Shown here one piece after another: positions 38,230 through 48,979 of a stretch of 64,000 bases of DNA; the first letter of the stretch is position 1, and the number at the start of each line of letters is the position of its first letter. Below the pieces are notes generated by a model. That model saw only the letters and a list, made by a program, of their open reading frames with translations, searched no databases and was not told the origin of the DNA. The stretch lies in the NCBI GenBank assembly GCA_021018815.1, contig JAITYX010000049.1, positions 2,480,001 through 2,544,000 on the forward strand, read 5' to 3'. The translations under genes were made by a program, and so were the position numbers. The stretch comes from Talinum fruticosum (taxonomy: Eukaryota; Streptophyta; Magnoliopsida; Caryophyllales; Talinaceae).

Positions 38230-38640
38230 AAGAGGAAGTGAGAAGGGTTAGTTTGTTTCTGTCTTGCAGGTAACTTAGAAGAAGAAGAAAAGTCACCGGT
38301 ACTTAGATAGTGGTTGCTTACGCCATATGTCGGAGATTCAAGACTCTTCTTTGAATTAGAAGATCGAAAAGGAGGAAATGTCACATTTGGAGATAATAGC
38401 AAAGGCAAGATAGTAGGGATTGGAAAGGTTGGATAAGGAAACAACTTAGTTAGTCCAGTCTATCTTGTCAAAGGGATAAAGTACAATCTCCTTAGCATCT
38501 CTCAGCTATGTGACAAAGGACAAGAGGTAATGTTCACTCGGACCAAATGCTACATTTTTTATGCAATCACCAAAGAGACTAAGCTCTCGAGTCCGAGGTC
38601 GGGTAACACATACACTATTCCTTTATCAGGTTCAAGTTAG
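38230..38640 (+). pseudogene. Copia aspartic protease region
   Basis: The active-site text YLDSGCLRHMSG (DSG at about 38,306-38,314) is followed by GGNVTFGDNSKGKIVG and YNLLSISQLCDKGQEV, the normal protease-to-integrase sequence of copia. A stop near 38,430 breaks the frame. Confidence 0.78.
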
Positions 38641-38652
38641 AATTTATCCTGT

Positions 38653-39570
38653 TTGAAAGTATCCGTGAATGATGACTCATGGACTTGGCATCGTAGATTA
38701 GGTCATATCAGGATGCATACTATCAAGAAACTTGCATCTCCTGGATTGGTTAGGGGATTACCTAATTGTGCATTTAAGAAAGATAAAATCTATGAGGCAT
38801 GCACAAAAGGCAAGCAAGTCAGGTCCTCTTTCAAACCACCCAAAATTGTATCTACATCTAAAGTGCTCGAATTAGTTCATATGTATTTGTGTGGTGAAAT
38901 TCTCGTGAAAAGCCTTGGAGGTAAATCTTATGTACTTGTCATTGTTGTTGATTTCTCACAATTTACCTGGGTCTGTTTTCTCAAGAATAAGAATAAGCCT
39001 TCAAAGAGTCCACTAGCTATGCAGGAAAATTCAAGTGGAGTCTCGGACTCACATCGGGAGGATTTGAACAGACCATGGAAGGGAGTTTGACCGCTTAGAA
39101 TTTGCATACTTCGTGACAAGAATGACATCTCTTACAACTTCTCCGCACCAAGAACTCCTCAACGGAATGGAGTAGTAGAGAGAAAGAACAAAACTCTTGA
39201 AGAAATAAGAAGGACTATGATTATTGAAAATGATTTACCTTACTATTTCGGATCGAGGCGCTTAACACAACGAAATTACATACTCAACAGATGCCTCATC
39301 GGACCCATTTTGAAGAAAACTCCCTAAGAGCTATAAAGGGAAAGAAACCCAACATCTCCTACTTCAGACCATTTGGATGTAAGTGCTTTGTTCACAATAA
39401 CGGTAAGGAGCATTTGTCTAAGTTTGATGCTAGGTTAGATGAAGGTATATTTATGGGCTATTCATCTCATAGCAAAGCTTATCATGTGTTTAACAAGAAA
39501 ACTAACAAAGTAGAAGAAATTATCCACATTGTCTTTGATGAGATTGATCTTGGCAGGATAAGTGAGTCCA
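38653..39570 (+). pseudogene. Copia integrase (zinc-binding pre-integrase plus core)
   Basis: WTWHRRLGHIRMHTIKKL supplies the HHCC-type N-terminal zinc site and is followed by a CTKGKQVRSSF block. The core begins VLELVHMYLCGE, where the usual catalytic Asp context (HxDLCG) reads HMYLCG, so the first acidic residue is lost. RTPQRNGVVERKNKTLEE (about 39,150) keeps the third-acid region, and FRPFGCKCFVHN and FMGYSSHSKAYHVFNKKT follow. Several stops and a deletion around 39,000-39,090 are present. Confidence 0.82.
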
Positions 39571-39963
39571 CATGCTCGAGATCTTGGGCTTAATAGAGAT
39601 GAAGACGACCTAGTTGAAGCCGAGCTCAAAAAGATTCAAAATAGAATTACCGAAGTAACTCGGAACGGAGTAACTCGGAATGTTATAACTCAGATTGAAC
39701 AGATTCAAGAGCTAGCTCGGAATCGTCGAAGAACAAGTCAACGCAGAGACTCAAGCAAGATTAACCAATCGAAGATCGGACTGTTCAACCAACAAACTTA
39801 GTAAATCAAAGGACAGGTAAAGCTTTGAAATATGCATCCAGTCACCCACCGAAAACATACTCTTAGACATCAACGAGTGGGGTAAGAACTCGATCTTCTT
39901 TGCATAATCTGTGTGCATTTTCCGCATTCGTATCATTAACTCGAACCCAAAAATGCACTAGAA

Positions 39964-42955
39964 TGTGAGATCCTGAATTTTAAGTAGGTTAATTAATTTA
40001 AGTAATCAACGTGTAAATTATTTTATTTAGTATGAGTTCTTAGTCTTATGCACTTTTATAAATAAATTAGCAGATTACATTACTTCCTCTCGATTCCCTT
40101 CTCGGACCTCGGTAAATAAATACCCGAGGCAACTTGTGATTTATTGTTTACACGTTTTACCTTGAGATTATCCAAGCCAAAAAAAAAAAAAAAGAAAAGG
40201 GGAAGATTAGTGTAACTGGTGGTGTGTTGGCAATCTGTGGAAGCCATAACAAAAAGGGAAAAGAAAGAAAAGGGATTAAGTGATAAGAAGAAAAGAAGGA
40301 AGGCTCGGGGAAAAAGAAAAAGCCTAGCGGAAGAAATAGAGGAAAGAGGAGGGAGCGGGACCGGGAGCAGTGAAAGCAAGAGAAGGGAGGTCGGGTGAGG
40401 GCTAGCAGAGCGAGCGAGGGAGAGAGAGCGCGAGTGCGAGAGCCGGAGGCCGGTGTGCTGAACGGCGAACGAAGGCAAGACGACCGGCAAACACGGAGAA
40501 GAGAGCGAGAGGCACGAAGGAGGGAAATCGAGATCGAAAAGGGAAGTAAACACGAGGGCCGAGAGAGAGGTTTCCGGAGAGCAAGAAGACGACGACCAAT
40601 GAGCGTGAGTGGCGATGAACAAAAAGAGGGTGGCAAGGTGAAACTAGGGCTAGACCGAGGCTGGTAGCAAGGGAAGAGGAAGGAAAGGAGGAAACGGACT
40701 TAGGCTAATCTGAAACTCATCAAACCTTTAACCCCTAATTCGAGGTGGGTAGTCTTATAATCTAAATTTATAGTAATTTCGAACTCAGTTGAATTTTGTT
40801 ATGAATATTGAATGTTTGTGCTTGTTAAATGAATTTAGTAGTTATTAGAAGTTGAAATTAGGAGCCTTGAAGGGACTTGGTAGTTGTTTAAGCCTGAATA
40901 GGGAACTTGGGAATTCGGATGAAGTGAGGTTGCTTAGGTCTAGTGAGTAATATCGAGATTTCGATCGGTCGGGGATGAGCACTTTGTGATTTGGGCATAA
41001 ATTATGAATTAATGTTTCAATTGAACCCTTAAGGACTTCTCGAATTCTTTACGTTAGAAGACAACTATTGATATTTGGAGACAATGATTTGGAGTATAAG
41101 GGGGTATATGAGTTTATCTTGATTCAGGCACAATCAAGGCGTGGATGTGACAAGCGGGTGATGTTAGGTTAAATTGAGTTTAGAATATATCTAAATCCTT
41201 GAGAGCAAATTACACTTGGAGATGAATGGAGCTGGTGATGTTAAGTTAAATTGAGTTTAGAATTTATCTAAATCCTTGAGAGCAAATTACACTTGGAGAT
41301 GAATAGAGCTAGAGGAATTTTAGTAGTGAAGTAAGAATGAGAACTATCCGACGAAGTATGAGTAAGAAGAGTTTGATTAGTAATGTAGAGGCGTTATTGG
41401 AGAACATTGAAGCAAACATGGTAAATTGTAAGAAGTTGGGACATGTGAGATTAATGGTAACTACTTGTGGTTATTGTGGCTTAGAAAAAGGAATTAATGT
41501 TACCAAATTGGTAGATTTAGAAAGGCATAGTCGGAAATGAGTCGAGGAGGACTGTCTGTATTGAGTTGTGATTAATTGTGCTAAGTGATTGTGTCAAATG
41601 ATGTTCAAAAGTTAGTTTTGAAAGAAGTTCTATGTTTTATACAGAATGATACTTGAATGTGATTTTTGTGATATATGCTTTCCAAGCATGAAAACGTATT
41701 TCTAAGAAGTGAAACCGATTTGAGAATGCTTGTTGGAAACAAGCGTGATGAGTGAACGTGTTAAAGAAACTGTTTTGAATCGACTTTGCTAGGATCGTTT
41801 AGCACAAGGAAGGATTCTAACTAGGGGCAGCTAGCTAAGGATCCTGGTGTATCGGGATGCCCGATTGGAATCTTCCTAGATAGGTCCTGGGAGTCTTTTA
41901 TTTGGGGTCATGCCCTAGAGAAATAAGAGAAATCGGAGAAATTATGAGAAATTGCGAAGTGCTAGTTTGAGTCCACAACCTATAAAGTGATTCACCAAAA
42001 GAAATTCATTAAAAATGATTTATGAAAAGTGATTCAATAGAAATGATTCAAATTCGATTGAAAGCATTTAATATAAAGTACTCGATGGTTATACCACTTT
42101 GTTTAAAGAGGATTCGGTCCCAAAAGAGTTCTTAATGATTGCAAATCATGCTTTTAAATGAGTGAAGTGTTATAATCTTTATGTTATAACGAATTTCATC
42201 AATGAGTATCTATATTCCTATTAGACTATTCTTATTTTCTCAATGATTATTGCTGATAATATGTATGAAGTACTTTCCATTTTAAGAGTGTGAGACTCTA
42301 TGGTGAGCGCGTGGTTTCCTCACTCCCACAAATTTCCCCCTTTCCCCTCCCCGATTGTAGGTAACCCCGAGATTGTTGTCCGCCTCTTCCCTTGATTGGA
42401 ACGCTTGTCCTTAGTGACGGTTGTGATCGAAGTATGGTTTTATGTGCTTACATGTTCAGCATGTTGTATATATACATATACTTATGTAAATATGTAATAA
42501 TGTATAGTAAAGTTGGATGTATATGTACAGACCCAAACTAGTAGCTCGATAAGCCGAGAATTTCCTTTCACTTGCAATTTTGCTCTTAAGCAATTGTAAT
42601 TTAGTTTTTAACTTAGTTTGTAACTTGGCTTGTAAACTAGTTTGGAATTTTGGTTTTGTGGTTGTGAATATACTCCGGCGTGTGGTCAGTTGAGCTGTGT
42701 ACTCCGAGCATGTGGCTCGTTGAGTTTTATTGTGACTTTCATGCAGGTTTTAAGGCTTTCAACCTATGGGTTGGGCCATATTTCAAACAGAACTCTGCTG
42801 ACATTTTTAGAAAATTTTCAAACTCTTTTGGAAAATTACCTCTATTACCTTAAGTTGGGATTAGAAAGCCAAACCGACACCTAAATGAGCCTTGGGAGTT
42901 CCTTGTGAGGAACTCGGCGATGTAATACTCCTAGGGTCGGTTTTGGGGTGTTACA
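39964..42955 (+). mobile_element. Gypsy-type solo LTR inserted in the copia pol gene
   Basis: It begins TGTGAGATCCTGAATTTT and ends GGTTTTGGGGTGTTACA, 2.99 kb. It is flanked by AGAA on both sides (39960-39963 and 42956-42959); left AGAAT against right AGAAG is the best 5-bp comparison. Removing it rejoins the copia frame just before EALNEPEWVEAMQEELNQ. There is no internal coding domain. It contains a purine-rich GC-rich stretch (40,200-40,680). The terminal pattern resembles Tekay/Del-type chromovirus LTRs; that assignment is an inference. Confidence 0.75.
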
Positions 42956-43910
42956 AGAAGCCCTAAATGAACCTGAATGGGTAGAGGCCATGCAAGAAGA
43001 GCTCAATCAATCTGAAAGAAACCAAGTCCGGACTCCGATCAAATGACCCTCTAACCACCCGGTCATAGGAACCAAATGGGTTTTGAAGAACAAATTGGAT
43101 GAGGAAGGGTTGGTAATCAGAAATAAGGCTAGACTTGCTCAAGGTTACAATCAAGAGGAAGGAGTTGATTGTGGGGAAACCTTTGCACTTGTTTCTAGGA
43201 TTGAGGCAATCGGAATCCTGTTAGCATTTACATCTAGCAAGAATATCAAGCTTTATCGGATGGATGTCAAATGTGCTTCTCTGAATGGTTTCATTCAAGA
43301 AGAATTTTATGTTGAGCAGCTCCTGGATTTGAAAACTCAGAATTTTTAAATCATGTTTTCAAATTGCAAAAGGCTCTATACGGTCTTAAACAAGCTCCCA
43401 AAGCGTGGTATGAAAGATCGAGCGGTTTCTTGGTCGAAAATGGTTTCAAAAGAGGTCAGATTGACAAAACTCTTTTCATTAAAACCAAGGGGAAAGATTT
43501 TCTTATCGCTCAGATTTATGTTGATGATATCATTTTTTGAGCTACTAATGAAACTCTATGTCAAGAATTCTCCGAGTTGATGAGATAGGAGTTCCAAATG
43601 AGCATGATGGGAGAACTCAACTTCTTTCTTGGTCTACGAATCAAACAAGACAAAGATGACATCTTTGTCCATCAATCCAAGTATACCAAGGAACTTTTGA
43701 AGAAGTACAAACTTCAAAATGTGAAGAATGCAATAAGACATATGAGTAGCAGTTTGAAACTGGACTCGGATGAGAAAGGTAAAGCTATAAATAAGAAACT
43801 CTATAGAGGTATGATCGGATCCCTACTTTATCTTCATCTAGTAGGCCAGATATCATGTTTAGTGTCTACCTTTATGCGAGATTTCAAGCTAATATAAAAG
43901 AATCACATCT
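42956..43910 (+). pseudogene. Copia reverse transcriptase
   Basis: EALNEPEWVEAMQEELNQ, TKWVLKNKLDEEGLVIRNKA, LYRMDVKCASLNGFIQEEFY and, in another frame, the catalytic YVDDI (about 43,515-43,530), then MMGELNFFLGLRIKQ and the SKYTKELLKKYKL block. This is the normal order of a copia RT. Stops at about 43,044, 43,349, 43,540 and 43,588 inactivate it. Confidence 0.88.
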
Positions 43911-44460
43911 CATTACGGTGAAGAGAATTTTCAAATATCTTGTAGGGACTTAAAATCTTGGTCTATGGTTTTCAAAAGACTCGTAACTAACTCTCAAAGG
44001 ATACTCGGATGCTGATTATGTTGGATACAAATTTGATAGAAAGAGCACATCAGGAGGATGCCAATTTCTAGGTCAATCCTTTATCTCCTGGCATTCAAAG
44101 AAACAAAACTCGGTTACTCTATCAACTGTTGAGGCTAAATACATTGTAGATGGAGCTTGCTGTGTTTAGATTATGTGGATCAAGCAGCACTTGAAGGATC
44201 TAGGGTTATCATTCACATCAATCCCAATCAAGTGTGACAATCGAGTGCAATCATCATTACCAAGAATCCAATCCAACACTCAAAGACAAAGCATATTGAG
44301 GTCATGTATCATTTTCGAGAGACCACTATGAAAAAGGTGATATTGAACTAGAATTCAATCCTATGAAATTTCGGTTAGCTAATATTTACACTAAGCCACT
44401 TAGTGAGGATCAATTTTGTTTTATTAAGAATGAGCTAGGTATGATTAATACATGATTATG
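43911..44460 (+). pseudogene. Copia RNase H
   Basis: Contains YSDADYVGYKFDRKSTSGGC, SWHSKKQNSVTLSTVEAKYI and IMWIKQHLKDLG, diagnostic of the copia RNase H with its Asp and Glu positions. The end (NELGMINT) is near 44,452. Internal stops are present. Confidence 0.85.
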
Positions 44461-44869
44461 TGATTTATTAAGTGAATTATCCTTGCATAATTATGTGTTA
44501 TGTGTTTTTAATAACGAATAGATCAGTTGACGAGTGAGACTGAGTCTGTGGGAGTTATTAGTTTTCCGAGTGTTCTTAGTCACTCAAAAATCATATTACG
44601 TCGGACTCAATTGTTGAGCAAAATGGACATCAAGCTTTTGAGATCATCTCTAAATAAATAGAGAATTTCGAATTTATTTTAAAAAACCCCTTCTTCTCTT
44701 TCTCTTTGCCACGTGTTTTAATCGGAGAATTCTAGCCGTTGGAAGAAAGTCTGCTGGAATACTAGCCGTCGAGTGTAGAACATCACAATGATATGAGAGT
44801 ACCGTTTGATATTCGGGTCGAACGAAGTTTGAAGGTCGTTTCCTCTCTGCTATAAATAACACGTCTCTA

Positions 44870-46620
44870 CCTTGTTTTCTTTACTTTGCTCAATGCTTAC
44901 TTGCTCTCTGTTCTCGAAATCTCTACTCACTCATATTCTTTTTCGAATTCAAAGCTCTCTCTCTCTCTTTCTCTCTCTTTCTCTGGTATTCTCTATGTTT
45001 CTCTTCATTCATCGCGCCAAAGCGAGGATCGGGACTAGAGTTAGGGTCGACTACCAAGAAAACCCGCACCAAAAATGCTTGAAGAAGGTACCTCAACCCC
45101 TCTAAATCTTTGCCAGTCCAACACTTTTCGTTGGATGATAAATTTTTCAAACCACCTCTTTCTCATGGTTACCACACATCAAAAACACTGGAGTTTACAA
45201 GTACTTATGCTTCGGTGATTTCATCTATCCGTAACTCGTTGCCGAGTTCTATGATAACATGTCCCACTCGAGGGTGTCATCACCTTAACGGTTCAAGGGA
45301 AGGTAGTTCGTATCAACCTCCTTCTTCTTCAAAGATTGTTTAAAGTCTCTTATCTTTTTCTCAACTCCAATCCCATCCCTTTTATGGAGATTGTTGATGA
45401 TTTCTTTGAGAAGTTTGCCAAAGAAATTCCCGAGTCACGCAAAAATATCTCAGTAACTCGGATGAAGACCGAGGCAAGATTACTTGGTTTCATCTTAATG
45501 AGGACCTTTTTCGCTCATCATTCCAAGCAAAGAGAATCCAAACTCCAAGATTCTCAAAGTTTTATTCGATATCTTAGAGGGCTACGAAGTAGACCTCTTC
45601 CCTTTATCATCGAGCGGATGACCACCGTGCCGACTCACTCCAAAAAGTCTTCTCCTTTTCCATTTGGAGCTCTCTTGACGTTTGTCTTCAAATAGTTCAA
45701 GATTTCTCTTCTTTCAAAACCAACAGCTATTTACGAGGCTGCCATTGTTGTTGGCGAAAAGAACTTCTAGGGTACGGATACCGGGAAGTCAAACCTCGTG
45801 TTTGGGTTCACTGGTTTGAGTTAAAACCTCCCTTACCCTTTCCCTCTCGGACTCGGACTCCTCTAGCACTTCCACCTCCCTCTGCTGGTCCCTCTACTTC
45901 TCTACCACCTTCTCCTCCTCCCTCTCGCTGCAATGTGTACTGAGATGGTAAACAAGTTTTTCTTTGTGTCCGAAGAACTTTAGAACACTCTCCGCTCTCT
46001 CAAAACCGTCTATCAAGGCCTGGTGATTAGCCGAAAACCTGGAGAGTCCCGGATCGGGGAAAGCCGGGATCTTTTGCTCGAATTCAAGGCCATTATCAAA
46101 GAGTAACATGAGCAGATCCAACTCCTTAACGAACGATGATCTAAAGTCGCTTAGGACTCGGACACTTCCAATACTTCTAAGGAGTCCTCCAGCCCAGCTA
46201 AGTCTACATCCGCCGAGGAGGCAGTGAGGAAGTAGCAGAAGAAGCAGCTCCTACTATAGAGGAGAAAGAAGAAGAGACGGAAGAGGAGAAGGAAGAAGGA
46301 AAAGAAAAAGAAAAGGTCGCTCAACCTAAGGGCCAAGGTGCACTAGAACTTAAACCAGAATTGATCTCCTCGGATCATGTTCGGGTGGGTTAGAAGAGGC
46401 TGGCGACGTTGGTCGGTCCCAAGCCACTCGTCCAAGAAGCACTGCCCGAAGCTGTCTTCGAGGAAGATGAGCCTAAGGAAGATGTCCCTTTGGTTCACGG
46501 AACCGGGACGGAGTAACTTCCCGATATCCCAATGCTACAACCGCCTCGCTCATCCACCTCCCTCCAAACTTACAAGCGCAAGCGCAACGCTCGTCCCTCC
46601 TCGTCCGGACACCTAGCCCT
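44870..46620 (+). pseudogene. Extra 3' ORF of the Sirevirus-like element (envelope-like region), broken
   Basis: Between RNase H and the polypurine tract lie fragments with a Ser/Leu-rich hydrophobic start (44,872-45,000), a globular part (FMEIVDDFFEKFAKEIPESR, about 45,380), a Pro-rich part (about 45,830-45,910) and a Glu/Lys-rich coiled-coil-like part (about 46,240-46,330). Sireviruses often carry an 'envelope-like' ORF here; similarity to viral envelopes is weak in the family and its role is unknown. Frames shift and stops are frequent. Confidence 0.5.
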
Positions 46621-47200
46621 CCCTTCTTAGTTCATTTCTTTTCTTCGTTTCTTTTTTTTTGTTTTTTATTTTATCCAACATCGGTTGTACTTGCTCTCGC
46701 TATTTTCTTCCCTCTTTTTGATGAAATGCTACGGGAGAAAATATATTGAAAACTTGATGTTTAGTTTAGGGGAGAAACTCCGCTTAATGAATTTTTCTCT
46801 TTAGTCTGTTTATTTTCTTTCGAAGCAATGAATTTTCTTTTAGCACACTCGGTCTTGAATTGCTTTGATGCTCGATATTTTTTTATATATGCTTTGATAC
46901 TAATACTTTTCATTCCGAGCATATCTCGTTTCGAGGTACATATTTTTGTATTTCATACTACGATACTTCACTATGGCCCGATATTTAACTTATTAACATA
47001 TCTACTCTAATTTCAATTCTTTGTGCTCGGATACTTCATTATCCGCACATATGCTCTGAGTAATGCTATGGTCCGAACTGTACTTTTAGTATGTCAAAGT
47101 CACTCTTGCTTTGAGAACGTGACTTTCTGTTCTAATCATTAGCAATGAAAACTTATGTAATGTACTAACAAGTTTCTATCTTAAGTATGGAATGCCTTTC

Positions 47201-47216
47201 ATAAAAAGGGGGCGAT
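47201..47216 (+). other. Polypurine tract of the copia element
   Basis: AAAAAGGGGGCGAT directly before the right LTR start TGAAG. Confidence 0.8.
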
Positions 47217-48636
47217 TGAAGACTCGGTATAAATCTCTATCTCATTTAGGTTTTGATTCTAAGTCATTCTGTATTCTTTAGAAACTCATATCTAAGTTTT
47301 CATTTTGTTCCGACTCACTCATAAAGCACCTTACTACATATCTTTGTCACTCGGTGTTTCGACTCACTCGGAACCATCGCATGATCAAATAATTTCTCTA
47401 ACACACTTTCTCCGAGCACCGATTTTGTATTGCAACGCGAAAAGAATTACAACGTTAATTCTTTAAACCGAGTAAGTTGGCTTCCTTGAGAATTATTTGA
47501 CCGGATCAAGTTGTTATACTCGATATTTTACTCTCTCTAACTTGATCGACTTAGGATTGACTTAAGATGGAATTTGAGTATATTGAATATTAGACTCGGA
47601 AAATTCCATTATTTTAGGCCAAAGATAATTAATCATTTAATTACTCAAATTTAATGATTATCTCGTGCCTAATCTTGGACCAAAGTATTGTTATACTTCG
47701 AGAACCTATGTGGTTTGCTTTTGCAGGTTATTAAAACGTGGCTAATCTATTTTTGAATTACAAAAGCAATTGGCTTCTAGTCGTTAACCACCAGCAGACA
47801 AGTTTTGGCTACTTCGGACAAGGCTCGAGACATCTGTGTTAGGGTTGTTTGTTTCTAAAACTGGAAAATTCCAACTCTAGGCCTAACGGTTGTTTCCATC
47901 ACAGCTTTTAGTCACCACGAAGTGATTGGTCCATCTTTTGGAGCCAAGAGCCATTGCACAATGTTCACATCCCAACGGATCTTTTTTGAGTTACTCGGAA
48001 TAGCTGTTATAACGGCTAGTGAAGACTTCAGTCCAAAAATAACCCTCAACGGTCACTCTGCTTGGGTGTCGATAAATAGAAGCCCCTTTGCAAGACTTGA
48101 AGGTTGCCGAAATTATTGCTGAACCTATTATTGGATTCATTCTTACTCAATCTTCTACTTACAACTCCAATTCTATATTTAATATTCTTTGAGTTGTAAA
48201 GAAAGTCTTGTAATCAATTACATACTTCTCTTACTTTCTTAGTAAGTCCCTTGATTGAGCTGTAAGGGTTAACTCATCTTAGTTGTCCCTGATTGTAATG
48301 GTTACCTCGGTTAGAAGTACTAGATCGGATAAGGGAACTTTTGAGTCGAGGAAAACATTGTAAGGAATTGTTTAAGGGAGGAATTCTGGTTGAGTCGAGT
48401 CCTTTGTATTTTGTGGATTCAAAATAATTGGTTTGACTTGGTGCTTGGATTAGCACTGTCCATGGTTTTCTGTCCCGGGAGGGTTTCCACGTATATATAT
48501 GTTATTGTCTTTCTGTGTCCATTCTAGACTCGGAATCCGCTTTTAGTTTGTATTGTTACAAAAATTGTTTAATTTTGTTCATCACCCTATTCGCCTCCCT
48601 CTAGGGTGACTTTGACTCTCCAAGAGAAAACCTTCA
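47217..48636 (+). repeat. Right LTR of the Sirevirus-like copia element
   Basis: Pairs with 34975-36408 along its length, including the GTCGATAAATAGAAGCCCC block near 48,070. Confidence 0.85.
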
Positions 48637-48979
48637 CAACGTTTTCCTTTCACCCATTTTTGTGGGGATATAAGTTGTTATTTAGGTTGTCTTTCGAATT
48701 TTTATGCCATTGTGAAGGAAAACCTTACGTTTATTTGGCGTTTACGCATTTGATATTTGCCTCGCCTTCATAATGTCTCTCGGATGAGCTTTGATGTTGC
48801 TCTTGAACATGATGCGGATATATGATATAAATAGTGGATATAGTTCGTGCTGCATAGCGGGCATGATACACATCGGTTTAGATGTCCGCAACAGACTCAC
48901 AACATGAAGAATGAATTTGACATCTAGAAGTTGTCATTTTGTCTATTATTTTAACTCCATTTGATTTTGATATCATATC

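Larger units (their letters stand above)
34975..48636 (+). mobile_element. Degenerate full-length copia element, Sirevirus-like, with nested gypsy-type solo LTR
   Basis: The left LTR is 34975-36408 and the right LTR 47217-48636. Both start TGAAGACTCGGTATAAATC and end ACCTTCA and are roughly 90% alike by eye. The internal order is primer-binding site, gag, protease, integrase, RT, RNase H, then a 2.7-kb region with an extra ORF before the polypurine tract. Initiator-Met primer site, ~1.4-kb LTRs and an extra 3' ORF point to the Sirevirus (SIRE/Maximus) group. It is interrupted at 39964-42955. No matching target duplication was seen (left ATGGA, right CAACG), so a flank has been rearranged or has decayed. 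Confidence 0.85.

Noticed and set aside
40080..40667. Overlapping long open frames on both strands (up to 180 residues)
   Set aside because: They cover a purine-rich GC island of a solo LTR. Frames open on several strands at once and give Ser/Leu/Pro or Arg/Glu repeats, not proteins.
46151..46336. Phe-rich minus-strand frame
   Set aside because: Antisense of the Glu/Lys-rich part of the copia extra ORF.
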